Assembly (NCBI GenBank): GCA_009924875.1 | Contig: RFQQ01000002.1 | Coordinates: 1 to 39,970 of the forward strand | Length of the DNA stretch: 39,970 nt | DNA from: Actinomycetota bacterium | Lineage (GTDB): Bacteria; Actinomycetota; Acidimicrobiia; Acidimicrobiales; Ilumatobacteraceae | Reading direction: 5' to 3' | Shown here: positions 1 through 7,907 of the stretch, piece by piece | Position numbering within the stretch: the stretch's first letter is position 1 | Layout of the letters: each line of letters opens with the position of its first letter | Position numbers and translations under genes: made by a program | Notes under the pieces: model-generated | Database searches by the model: none | Told to the model about the DNA's origin: nothing | The model's input: the letters and a program-made list of their open reading frames with translations, nothing else

Positions 1-183
1 GCGCTGCGCACGGCCTGACCAAGTCCGCCCGGGTCTGACTCGGCCTGATTCCGGGCCTGACTCTCGGCGATCGCCAGTGAGCGGGGTCCCGTCCCCCTGC
101 CCGATCTTCGGGCGTTTGTTCCTCCCAACCCCTCGGTTTGCGCTTGGCGCTCAGGCCGATCCACGGCACTTCAGGGAACGTGG
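1..183. other. Non-coding region upstream of mraZ
   Basis: I see no supportable coding region here. The word GGCCTGA occurs three times (12-18, 42-48, 54-60), and a hairpin terminator lies at 99-120. The stretch probably covers the 3' end or trailer of a gene outside the window, but no upstream gene can be identified. From 121 to 183 I see nothing recognisable before the mraZ operator. Confidence 0.4.
99..120 (+). terminator. Candidate intrinsic terminator upstream of mraZ
   Basis: A perfect 6-bp G+C-rich stem (GCCCGA 99-104 / TCGGGC 108-113) with a 3-nt loop is followed by GTTTGTT, a short T-rich tract. It would end transcription from a gene to the left and insulate the dcw promoter. The stem is short, so the call is moderate. 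Confidence 0.5.
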
Positions 184-228
184 TGGGGCTATTTGGTGAA
201 GAATGGTTGACATTGGTGAGGATTGGAG
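184..228 (+). promoter_or_regulatory. Candidate MraZ operator: five TGGNN repeats at 10-bp period
   Basis: Five pentamers sit exactly 10 bp apart: TGGGG 184-188, TGGTG 194-198, TGGTT 204-208, TGGTG 214-218, TGGAG 224-228. Established knowledge: MraZ is a dodecameric ring-shaped regulator that binds direct TGGGN-like repeats separated by 5 nt just upstream of mraZ and represses its own operon. The 5-nt spacers here match that layout. Repeat 3 overlaps the promoter -35 element, so binding should block RNA polymerase (inference). Confidence 0.75.
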
Positions 229-236
229 GCCATACT
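207..236 (+). promoter_or_regulatory. Candidate sigma-70-type promoter of the dcw cluster
   Basis: A consensus -35 TTGACA (207-212) is followed after 18 nt by CATACT (231-236), a 4/6 match to TATAAT. Transcription would begin near 243, leaving a leader of about 76 nt before the GTG at 319. The promoter lies inside the TGGNN repeat array, as expected for MraZ autoregulation. It also argues against any mraZ start upstream of about 243. Confidence 0.6.
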
Positions 237-318
237 TCTGGAGCCGTCGGGTCCGCCTCCCGATGCGTGGCAGAGGCAGCCATCGAAAGCGGATGACAGG
301 AAGGCGAGGGCACGGAAG

Positions 319-744
319 GTGTTCGTCGGGGTCTACGACCGCAGCATCGACGACAACGGTCGCCTCTCGCTTCCGTCGTCGTTCCGCGGCGACCTCGGAG
401 ACCGGTGCTACGCCACCCTCGATCCACAGGGATGCGTCACCTTGAGGACCGCCGAGGTCTTCGAGGCCGAGGCCGCCGAGGTGATCGAGGCCGTGAAGCG
501 CGATGAGGCTGCTGCGGGCGTTCGTCGTTCGCTTGCCACCAACACGACCGCCGTCGCTGTCGACAAGCAGGGTCGGCTCACACTCGATGACAAGGCCCGA
601 GCGTTCGCGGGACTCACCGAGGCCGGCACCGCGATGATCGTCGGCAACCTCAACACGATCGAGCTCTGGCGCCCTTCCCGTTACGAGACCGTCGCCGCGG
701 AGGACGACTACGAGGTCGCCCCGCGCGTGTGGAGGGACGAGTGA
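319..744 (+). CDS. mraZ: Transcriptional regulator MraZ
   Basis: MraZ is a ring-forming DNA-binding protein with two AbrB/SpoVT-like half-domains that regulates the division and cell wall cluster. Both signature repeats are visible: DDNGRLSLPSSFR (residues 11-23) and DKQGRLTLDDKARAFAGL (82-99). From GTG 319 the protein is 141 aa, the usual family length, and begins FVGVYDRSID just as family members do. A longer form from TTG 223 would start inside the operator and upstream of the predicted transcription start, so I reject it. GAGGG at 306-310 is a reasonable ribosome binding site. It is the first gene of the operon and its stop overlaps the start of rsmH. Confidence 0.9.
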   Translation: MFVGVYDRSIDDNGRLSLPSSFRGDLGDRCYATLDPQGCVTLRTAEVFEAEAAEVIEAVKRDEAAAGVRRSLATNTTAVAVDKQGRLTLDDKARAFAGLTEAGTAMIVGNLNTIELWRPSRYETVAAEDDYEVAPRVWRDE

Positions 745-1694
745 GCAACGCCGAGCGCTTCGAGCATGACCCGGTCATGCGCGACGAGATCGTCGAAGTC
801 TTCGCCGACGTTCCCCCGGGGGTGGTTCTCGACGCGACCCTCGGTGGGGGAGGGCATGCCGAGGCCTTACTCGAGTCCCGCGCGGATCTCCAGGTGCTCG
901 GCCTCGACCGCGACCGTGTCGCCCTGGAGGCGGCCGGAGCTCGCCTCGAGCGTTTCGGGGATCGCTTCTCCTCCGCCCATGCCCGCTTCGACTCCCTCCG
1001 CGAGGTGATGGAGGAGCGAGATGTCGCCGAGCTGAGCGGGGCGCTCTTCGACCTCGGCGTCTCGAGCCACCAGCTCGACAGCGCCGACCGCGGTTTCTCC
1101 TACCGCAACGACGGTCCGGTCGACATGCGTATGGACGCCTCCGCGGAGTGGTCGGCGGACGACGTGGTCAACGGCTACGACGAGTCCCGCCTCGCCGACG
1201 TCATCGAGCGTCACGGCGATGAGCGATTCGCCCGCCGGATCGCCCGGGCGATCGTCGCGGCTCGTCCCATCGAGCGCACCACCGATCTCGCCGCAGTCGT
1301 CACCGCCGCCATCCCGGCCCCGGCGCGACGCACCGGCGGTCATCCGGCGAAACGGACCTTCCAGGCGATCCGCATCGAAGTGAACGGCGAGCTCGACATC
1401 CTTCCGGACGCCATCGATCGCGCAGTCGATGCCGTGGCACCGGGCGGTCGTGTCGCGGTGTTGACGTACCACTCGGGCGAGGACCGCATCGTCAAGGACC
1501 GGTTCCGGGCCGCGACTGAGCGCTGTGTCTGCCCTCCCGAACTCCCGTGCGTGTGTGGGGCCGTTCAGACCGTTCGGTTGGTGCGCGGACATCGCAAGCG
1601 GCCCACCGACGCCGAGATCACTGAGAATCGCCGCGCGTCATCGGCGAGGCTACGGGTCGTCGAGCGGATGGCGCCGGAGACCGGGGTCCGCTGA
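741..1694 (+). CDS. rsmH: 16S rRNA (cytosine-1402-N4)-methyltransferase RsmH
   Basis: RsmH (MraW) uses S-adenosylmethionine to methylate N4 of C1402 in the decoding centre of 16S rRNA. The SAM-binding loop DATLGGGGHAE (31-41), DLGVSSHQLD, the FSYRNDGPVDMRMD block, RTFQAIRIEVNGEL and YHSGEDRIVKDRF are all present in family order. Cysteines near the C-terminus (CVCPPELPCVCG) match many family members. The GTG at 741 overlaps the mraZ stop (GTGA) and is preceded by GGAGG 731-735; an in-frame GTG at 729 is the alternative. The protein has 317 residues, normal for the family. It is translationally coupled to mraZ and ftsL. Confidence 0.95.
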   Translation: MSNAERFEHDPVMRDEIVEVFADVPPGVVLDATLGGGGHAEALLESRADLQVLGLDRDRVALEAAGARLERFGDRFSSAHARFDSLREVMEERDVAELSGALFDLGVSSHQLDSADRGFSYRNDGPVDMRMDASAEWSADDVVNGYDESRLADVIERHGDERFARRIARAIVAARPIERTTDLAAVVTAAIPAPARRTGGHPAKRTFQAIRIEVNGELDILPDAIDRAVDAVAPGGRVAVLTYHSGEDRIVKDRFRAATERCVCPPELPCVCGAVQTVRLVRGHRKRPTDAEITENRRASSARLRVVERMAPETGVR

Positions 1695-2155
1695 TGGCAC
1701 TACCCCTCATCGATCTCGCGCGGGTCCGGCGGCCCCAGGGTCGGCCCTCACTCAACTTGGTGCAGGCCAGGGGGCGCGCCGCGCGGGTGATCATCATCGC
1801 CGTCGCCGCCGCCGCCCTCGGTATGGCGCTCATCGCGGTACTTCACACCCAGATCGCCGCCCGTCAGTACCAGATCGATCAACTCGACCGCCGGATCGCC
1901 TCGGCCAACGAGGACTTCGACGCGCTCCGGAGCATTCGCGCGGAACTCCGGTCGCCGACGCGCCTCGACACCGAGGGCCGACTCCTCGGCATGGAACCAG
2001 CCACCTCCAGCCGATTCCTGCCGATCGACCCGCAGGTCCTCGCCATCACCATCGCCCGGACCGGTATGTCCCCTGAGATCTCCCAAGCGCCGGACAACCT
2101 CGGACCGCTCGATCAGTTCCGACTGGTGAAGCGCGTGGGTGGGATGCAGCGATGA
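1694..2155 (+). CDS. ftsL: FtsL-like septum protein
   Basis: This is a small bitopic protein of 153 aa: a basic cytoplasmic N-terminus (1-31), one membrane segment at about 32-50, then a charged heptad-like region (53-88) and a short periplasmic tail. That architecture and the position between rsmH and ftsI match FtsL, which pairs with FtsB-type proteins (DivIC) and FtsQ to activate FtsW/FtsI at the septum. Sequence conservation in the family is low, so the call rests on topology and synteny. The ATG overlaps the last base of the rsmH stop (TGATG). Its own stop overlaps an ATG at 2152 (ATGA). Confidence 0.8.
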   Translation: MALPLIDLARVRRPQGRPSLNLVQARGRAARVIIIAVAAAALGMALIAVLHTQIAARQYQIDQLDRRIASANEDFDALRSIRAELRSPTRLDTEGRLLGMEPATSSRFLPIDPQVLAITIARTGMSPEISQAPDNLGPLDQFRLVKRVGGMQR

Positions 2156-2236
2156 GTCGTCGTACTCCGCCGCCGCCCGCGGTTCGCCGTCGCACTCCGA
2201 CGGTCGCCCCGAAGACCGGCCCGAAGCGCCGAGCGG

Positions 2237-4063
2237 GTGTCACCGTCCCGACGGCCCATCGGTCACGTCGACCGGTCGAGGCGGGCCCCCGGCTGCGGAC
2301 GGACCGTCCGAGCCGCTCGCCCTGCCGCGACACTGACCGGTGGCGATTCCCGGCGCCGAATGCGGTTCGTGACCTTCATCATCTGCGCGCTGTTGCTCAT
2401 CGTCGTGCTGAAGATTGCCGAACTCCAGACCGCTGGGGGAGCACCGCTCAGGGCCGCTGCGACCGACCAATGGACGCGCACGGCGACGATCAGCGCCGAT
2501 CGGGGCACCATCTTCGACCGCAACGGCGAGGAACTCGCCGTGTCCATCCCGGCGAGCACGATCAGCATCAACCCGAAGCTCATCGACGACCCCTCCTCCA
2601 CGCTCGCGGTATTGACCTCGGTGCTTGGGCTCGACGCCTCCGAGCAGGAGCGGCTGTGGGGCGAGATGATCTCGAAGGAGCGCGGGTTCGTCTACGTGCG
2701 CCGCCAGGTCGACGACGCACTCGGTGAGCAGCTCGCCGAACTCCGCCTCTCCGGCGTCAACGTCGACGCCGAGCCGCGCCGGGTGCTTCCCGGCGGCGAC
2801 ACCGGTCGGTCGGTCATTGGGCTCACGGACATCGATGGCATCGGCATCGCTGGCCTCGAGATGCAGTTCGACTCGATGCTCACCGGGGTCTCGGGTGAGC
2901 GCCAGCGCGAGGTGGCGCCAGGAGGTCGTTCGATCCCTGGAAGCGAGGTCGTCCTCTCGGCACCGGTTCCCGGCGACGACCTGATTCTCACCATCGATCG
3001 CTCCATCCAACATGCGTGCGAGTCCGCGCTCACCGCTCAGGTGAACCAGATCGGCGCGAAGGCCGGGCAGTGCATCGTGATGGACACCGACTCCGGTGAT
3101 CTGCTCGCGATGGCGACCGTCAAGCGAGAGGCCGAGTCTGGCGAGGTCCGCATCACCTCGGGCAACCTCGCAGCGGTCGACTCCTACGAGCCGGGGTCGG
3201 TCGCCAAGGTGATCACCGTCGCTGCCGGGCTGAACGAAGGGGCCGTCACCGAGGACACCACCTTCATCGTTCCGTGGCGTCGCGAGTACGGCGAGGACCT
3301 GCTGAAGGACTCCCATGAGCACCCCGACGAGGAGATGACGGTCCGGCGGATCCTCGTTGAGTCGTCGAATATCGGCACGATCGACATCCAACAGGCCACC
3401 GGTCGGCCGACCCACTGGGACTACATGCGGCTCTTCGGGCTCGGATCGGTGTCGGCCCTTGGATTCCCGGGCGAGTCCGCCGGAATCCTCCACCACTGGA
3501 CCGAGTTGCAGGGTTCCGAGCAGGTGACGGTGAGCTATGGCCAGGGTGTCGCCAGCACGGGCATCCAGCTGGTTTCGGCTGTCAACGTCATCGCCAACGA
3601 CGGTCTCTACGTCGCTCCCCGGCTCGTACGCGCCACGGTCGATCGTGGGGGAGCGATCGAGCCGACCCCGGCTTCGGCCACCCACGAAGTAGTCACCCCC
3701 GCTGTCGCGGAGACCGTGCAGTCGATGATGGTCGACGTCATCTGCGCGGGCACCGGTTCTCGGGCCCGGGTCGACTCGTTCAACGTCGCTGGCAAGACCG
3801 GCACTGGCCTCAAGGCCCAGCCGAACGGTGGCTACCTCGACGAGAACGGGCGTTACGCGTACTACTCGAGTTTCGTCGGCTTCTTCCCCGCAGAGGACCC
3901 GCAGATCACGGTGCTCATCAGCATCGACGAGCCGCCAGCCGGCACGATCAACCGCTTCGGAGGCACGGCGGCCGCGCCGGTGTTCTCGCGACTCGTGCCG
4001 ACGGTCGCCCACGAACTCGGACTGCAACCCCCCGACACACCGCCCACCTGCGAGCAGGCGTGA
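2237..4063 (+). CDS. ftsI: Septal peptidoglycan transpeptidase FtsI/PBP3 (start uncertain)
   Basis: This is a class B penicillin-binding protein that cross-links septal peptidoglycan with FtsW. A membrane anchor lies at about 43-61 and the dimerisation/pedestal domain begins with ADRGTIFDRNGEELAVS. The catalytic motifs are S321-V-A-K324, S376-S-N378 and K520-T-G522. Length is 608 aa from GTG 2237. The start is doubtful: no start codon exists in this frame between 2156 and 2237. The natural coupled start (ATG 2152, overlapping the ftsL stop) is in another frame and encodes a plausible Pro/Arg-rich tail. Either a 1-base indel lies between about 2160 and 2350 (the C run at 2286-2290 is one candidate), or translation begins at GTG 2237 or ATG 2360. 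The stop overlaps murE (GTGA). Confidence 0.88.
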   Translation: MSPSRRPIGHVDRSRRAPGCGRTVRAARPAATLTGGDSRRRMRFVTFIICALLLIVVLKIAELQTAGGAPLRAAATDQWTRTATISADRGTIFDRNGEELAVSIPASTISINPKLIDDPSSTLAVLTSVLGLDASEQERLWGEMISKERGFVYVRRQVDDALGEQLAELRLSGVNVDAEPRRVLPGGDTGRSVIGLTDIDGIGIAGLEMQFDSMLTGVSGERQREVAPGGRSIPGSEVVLSAPVPGDDLILTIDRSIQHACESALTAQVNQIGAKAGQCIVMDTDSGDLLAMATVKREAESGEVRITSGNLAAVDSYEPGSVAKVITVAAGLNEGAVTEDTTFIVPWRREYGEDLLKDSHEHPDEEMTVRRILVESSNIGTIDIQQATGRPTHWDYMRLFGLGSVSALGFPGESAGILHHWTELQGSEQVTVSYGQGVASTGIQLVSAVNVIANDGLYVAPRLVRATVDRGGAIEPTPASATHEVVTPAVAETVQSMMVDVICAGTGSRARVDSFNVAGKTGTGLKAQPNGGYLDENGRYAYYSSFVGFFPAEDPQITVLISIDEPPAGTINRFGGTAAAPVFSRLVPTVAHELGLQPPDTPPTCEQA

Positions 4064-5511
4064 TCGCCATGGCGACCGGTCTCGGTCTCGACGCGGTCGC
4101 CGGTCGCATCCCGGCCGGACTGCTCGTCTCGGTGGAGTCGGCGGGACTGGCGATCGACGCGGCCGCCGTGGTCGTCTCCGACGTCCATCACGACTCGCGA
4201 GAGGTGACGAAGGGCTCCTTGTTCGCCTGCCTCGTCGGCGCGCGTCACGACGGTCATGACCACGCCACCGATGCCGTCGAGCGGGGTGCGGTCGCCCTGC
4301 TCGTTGAGCGTCCCCTCGAGATCGCGGTGCCGCAGATCGTCGTCAAGGACACCCGAGCTGCCATGGCCCACGCCGCTATCTCCGTGCACGGGGAGCCAGC
4401 CACCCGCCTCCTCATGGTGGGGATCACCGGGACGAATGGCAAGACGACGGTCGCCCAACTGCTCGGCCAGGTGCTCTCGGCTACTGGTCATGACGTCGAG
4501 GTGATCGGAACGCTGAGTGGGCCGAGGACCACGCCGGAGTCGACCGACCTCCAACGGGGACTCGCACGGGCGGTCGCCGAAGGACGGACCGCGGTGGTCA
4601 TGGAGGTCTCCTCCCATGCGCTGGTTCTCGAACGCGTCTCCGGTGTGCGGTTCGATCTCGCGGTGTTCACCAATCTCGGCCGCGATCACCTAGATCTGCA
4701 TGGGACGACCGAGGAGTACTTCCGCGCGAAGGCGAGGCTCTTCGCGGCCGGGGCCTGCGAGCGCGCCTTGGTCAACGCTGACGATCTCCACGGTCGTCTG
4801 CTTCTCGACGGCGCGGCCGTGCCGACCCAAGCCTTCGGCCACGAGGAGGCGGCCGAGGTCGAGCTCGGTGTGACCTCCTTGTCGTTCACGTGGAGAGGCC
4901 TCGGGGTGGAACTTCCGATGGGAGGAGCGGTCAATCTGCTGAACGCCATCGCCGTACTGGACGCCGCGGTGCTGCTCGGTGTCTCCGAGGAACAGGCGGC
5001 CGCGGCTCTTGGTCGATGCTCGCCGGTGCCCGGACGGTTCGAGCCCGTTGTGTCCGCCGATCCCACCGCTCCGCTCGTCGTGGTCGATTACGCCCATACC
5101 CCGGACGCCCTTGAGCGACTGATCGAAGGGGCTCGTGAGGCTGCTCCCGAGGCGCGGTGCACCGTCGTCATCGGGTGCGGAGGGGAGCGGGACCGCGAGA
5201 AGCGACCCGAGATGGGACGCGCCGCTCTCGCCGCCGATCGCGTGGTCCTCACCTCGGATAACCCTCGGGGTGAACGACCTGAGGCGATCCTGTCGGACAT
5301 GCTCTCGGGTATGTCGGAGTCCGAGCGAGCCGACGTGCTGGTGGAGGTGGACCGCGAGGCGGCGATCCGGCGGGCGATTCTCGACGCTGGCCCCGGTGAG
5401 ATGGTGCTGATCGCCGGGAAAGGTCACGAGACCACCCAGGACAGCGCCGACGGCACTCGGCACTTCGACGATCGAGAGATCGCCCGCACCGCGCTCGAGG
5501 TGGATCGATGA
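4060..5511 (+). CDS. murE: UDP-MurNAc-L-Ala-D-Glu:meso-diaminopimelate ligase MurE
   Basis: MurE adds the third amino acid to the UDP-MurNAc peptide in the cytoplasm using ATP. The P-loop GITGTNGKTT is at 121-130. The Mur ligase central and C-terminal domains follow with VVVDYAHTPDALE, GCGGERDREKRPEMG and GKGHE. Residues 400-403 read D-N-P-R, the motif that in characterised MurE enzymes selects meso-diaminopimelate, so an A1-gamma-type wall is inferred. The 483-aa length is normal. GTG 4060 overlaps the ftsI stop; ATG 4069 is an alternative. The next gene is mraY with a 4-nt ATGA overlap, so the usual intervening murF is absent. Confidence 0.95.
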   Translation: MIAMATGLGLDAVAGRIPAGLLVSVESAGLAIDAAAVVVSDVHHDSREVTKGSLFACLVGARHDGHDHATDAVERGAVALLVERPLEIAVPQIVVKDTRAAMAHAAISVHGEPATRLLMVGITGTNGKTTVAQLLGQVLSATGHDVEVIGTLSGPRTTPESTDLQRGLARAVAEGRTAVVMEVSSHALVLERVSGVRFDLAVFTNLGRDHLDLHGTTEEYFRAKARLFAAGACERALVNADDLHGRLLLDGAAVPTQAFGHEEAAEVELGVTSLSFTWRGLGVELPMGGAVNLLNAIAVLDAAVLLGVSEEQAAAALGRCSPVPGRFEPVVSADPTAPLVVVDYAHTPDALERLIEGAREAAPEARCTVVIGCGGERDREKRPEMGRAALAADRVVLTSDNPRGERPEAILSDMLSGMSESERADVLVEVDREAAIRRAILDAGPGEMVLIAGKGHETTQDSADGTRHFDDREIARTALEVDR

Positions 5512-6557
5512 TCGCGATCATGATCGCCGGGGCCGTCTCAGCCCTCGTGTCGCTCCTCGGCACGCGTTTCCTGATCGTGTTCTTCCGCGCCCGTGGTCAG
5601 GGGCAGCCGATCCTGGTCGAGGACGACAAGACCCTCGGACTCGAGCACCACATGCCCAAGCAGGGCACCCCGACCATGGGGGGTCTCGCCATCATCGGGG
5701 CCGCCCTCATCGGCTGGATCGTCGCTCACGTTCGCGATCTCCCATTCTCCGATCAGGCGATGATCGTGTGGGTCGGGGTCCTGGCCATGGCCGCCATGGG
5801 CTTCGCCGACGACTGGATCAAGGTCCGTAAACGCCACAACCGCGGCATCTTCTGGAAGCAGAAGAACTATCTCACGATGCTCATGAGCATCGGCATGGCC
5901 TGGTGGCTCGTCGCTTCGACGGGCATCTCCGAAACCGTCAGCCTCACCCGGGCCGGCGACCTCGGCTTCGAGGTGCCGCAATTCGTCTGGATCCTGTGGG
6001 CGGGAATGCTCATCTGGGCGACGACCAATGCGGTGAATGTCACCGACGGGCTGGACGGTCTCGCTGGTGGTTCGGCGCTGATGGGTTTCGGCGCCTTCAC
6101 CATCATTGGCTACTGGGCCTTTAGGAATCCCGACATCTACGAGGTGGTCAACCCGCTCGATATGGGCGTGCTCGCTGCCGCCTTCGGTGGCGCCTGTCTC
6201 GGCTTCCTCTGGTGGAACGCGGCTCCCGCGAGGATCTTCATGGGCGACGTCGGCGCACTCGGCATCGGCTCTGCCCTCGCCTTCTCGGCCCTCACCATGA
6301 ACACCCACCTGCTCCTCGTGCTCATCTGCGGTATCAACGTGGTGGAGGCGGGTTCGGTCGCCGTCCAGATGGCGGTCTTCAAGGCCTCCGGTCGCCGCCG
6401 ACGACTGTTCCGCATGTCGCCGATCCACCATCACTTCGAGCTCGGAGGTTGGCCCGAGACCACGGTGATCATTCGGTTCTGGCTGCTGGCCGCCGTATCG
6501 GTCGCCCTCGCGCTCGCGATCTTCATCGGCGACTTCACAAGGATCGCCGCCCGATGA
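5508..6557 (+). CDS. mraY: Phospho-N-acetylmuramoyl-pentapeptide-transferase MraY
   Basis: MraY is a polytopic membrane enzyme that transfers phospho-MurNAc-pentapeptide to undecaprenyl phosphate, forming lipid I. Family blocks appear in order: KQGTPTMGGL, FADDWIKV (Mg2+-binding aspartates), NAVNVTDGLDGLAGG, NAAPARIFMGDVG and the SPIHHHFELGGW histidine loop. About ten hydrophobic segments are visible over 349 aa, the normal length. It overlaps murE upstream and murD downstream by ATGA junctions, implying tight translational coupling. Confidence 0.97.
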   Translation: MIAIMIAGAVSALVSLLGTRFLIVFFRARGQGQPILVEDDKTLGLEHHMPKQGTPTMGGLAIIGAALIGWIVAHVRDLPFSDQAMIVWVGVLAMAAMGFADDWIKVRKRHNRGIFWKQKNYLTMLMSIGMAWWLVASTGISETVSLTRAGDLGFEVPQFVWILWAGMLIWATTNAVNVTDGLDGLAGGSALMGFGAFTIIGYWAFRNPDIYEVVNPLDMGVLAAAFGGACLGFLWWNAAPARIFMGDVGALGIGSALAFSALTMNTHLLLVLICGINVVEAGSVAVQMAVFKASGRRRRLFRMSPIHHHFELGGWPETTVIIRFWLLAAVSVALALAIFIGDFTRIAAR

Positions 6558-7906
6558 CGATCACCTCGCTGGTCCACGGCCTCGGAGTCGCCGGCGTCGC
6601 GACCGCGCGCGCCATGCAGCGGCTCGGGCATCGCGTCGTGGTCACCGATGACACGATCGATGAGGCGAAGGTGGCGGAAGCGACGCGGCTCGGCCTCGAG
6701 ATCGATCAGCCGCCCGCCGACCTCGACCGTTTCGTCCGCGAGTTCGATCTGATCTCCCCGGCTCCGGGAGTCGCCGAGTCCCATCCCCTCATCCGGGCCG
6801 CTCGATCCGCTGACCGGCATATCGCGAGCGAGATCGAACTGGCGTGGATGTGGGAACGCGAACGAACTGGCGGGCCGCGACCGATGGTGGCCGTGACCGG
6901 CACCGATGGAAAGACGACCACCGTCTCGATGATCACCTCCATGCTCGAGGTGGCTGGGCGTCACCCGATCGCCTGCGGCAACACCGACACTCCGCTACTT
7001 GACGCACTCGAGCTTGATGTCGACGTCTACGTCGTCGAGTGCTCGAGCTTCCGCCTCGCCTTCACCGATGGATTCCGAGCTGAAGCGGCTATCTGGCTCA
7101 ACCTCGCACCGGACCATCTGAACTGGCATGACTCGATGGCCAGCTACGAGGCGGCGAAGGCGCGAATCTTCAAGCAGCAGAGCGCGGGCGATGTGTCGAT
7201 CGGCAACATCGACGATCCGGTCGTGCGCCGCCACCTCGCGGATTCGCCGGCACGGCAGGTGTCGGTCGGGGACGGCGGTGACTACCGCTGTGAGGCCGGA
7301 GCGCTCATCCATCCCGACGGTGTGATCATCGGGGCGGGGGAGATGCGGCGGAGTCTCCCGCATGACATTTCGAACGCCTTGGCCGCGGCGGCATCAGTGC
7401 TCGAGACGGGTCTCGCCTCGCCTGAGCAGGTGGCGCGGGCCCTCGCAGAATTTGAGGCGCCGGCCCATCGGATCTCGCTGGTCGGCCGGATCGATGGCAT
7501 CCCCTGCTTCGACGACTCGAAGGCCACGACTCCCCACGCCGCCCTCGCCGCTATCCGCTCCTTCCCGAGCGCGGTGTTGATCGCCGGGGGCCGAAACAAG
7601 GATCTCGACCTCACGGTCCTCGCTGAGGCCGGCGATCACGTTCGCGCGGTCATCGCCATCGGTGAGGCGGCTCCGGAGATCGAGGCGGTGTTCGCTCCTC
7701 GGGTCCCCGTGCGGCGCGCGGAGTCGATGGAGTCGGCGGTGCGTGCGGCGCTCGGCGAGGTGCTCGAGGGCGATGTCGTCCTCCTGTCACCTGCCTGCGC
7801 GAGTTTCGACTGGTATCCGGCCGGGGGCTACGCCGCCCGGGGAGAGCACTTCGCCCGAGTGGTCGATGACCTCTCCCGGGCGGGAGTCGCGGTGAAGGGA
7901 GCATGA
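6554..7906 (+). CDS. murD: UDP-N-acetylmuramoylalanine--D-glutamate ligase MurD
   Basis: MurD adds D-glutamate to UDP-MurNAc-L-Ala in the cytoplasm. It has an N-terminal Rossmann-like region (HGLGVAGVATARAM), the ATP loop VTGTDGKTTT from residue 114, LNLAPDHLNWH, and the C-terminal blocks DDSKATTPHA, GGRNKDLDL and SPACASFDWY. I chose ATG 6554, which overlaps the mraY stop (ATGA), giving 450 aa, typical for MurD. The frame is open further upstream, but that part lies inside mraY and is not needed. One base separates its stop from ftsW. Confidence 0.96.
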   Translation: MTITSLVHGLGVAGVATARAMQRLGHRVVVTDDTIDEAKVAEATRLGLEIDQPPADLDRFVREFDLISPAPGVAESHPLIRAARSADRHIASEIELAWMWERERTGGPRPMVAVTGTDGKTTTVSMITSMLEVAGRHPIACGNTDTPLLDALELDVDVYVVECSSFRLAFTDGFRAEAAIWLNLAPDHLNWHDSMASYEAAKARIFKQQSAGDVSIGNIDDPVVRRHLADSPARQVSVGDGGDYRCEAGALIHPDGVIIGAGEMRRSLPHDISNALAAAASVLETGLASPEQVARALAEFEAPAHRISLVGRIDGIPCFDDSKATTPHAALAAIRSFPSAVLIAGGRNKDLDLTVLAEAGDHVRAVIAIGEAAPEIEAVFAPRVPVRRAESMESAVRAALGEVLEGDVVLLSPACASFDWYPAGGYAARGEHFARVVDDLSRAGVAVKGA

Positions 7907-7907
7907 C

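Noticed and set aside
223-318. N-terminal extension of mraZ from TTG 223
   Set aside because: It would start within the fifth TGGNN repeat and upstream of the predicted transcription start. Homology to MraZ begins at GTG 319.
2240-4027. 595-codon open frame on the - strand opposite ftsI
   Set aside because: It is a shadow frame caused by high G+C third positions. It has no recognisable domains, and the + strand encodes an unmistakable transpeptidase.
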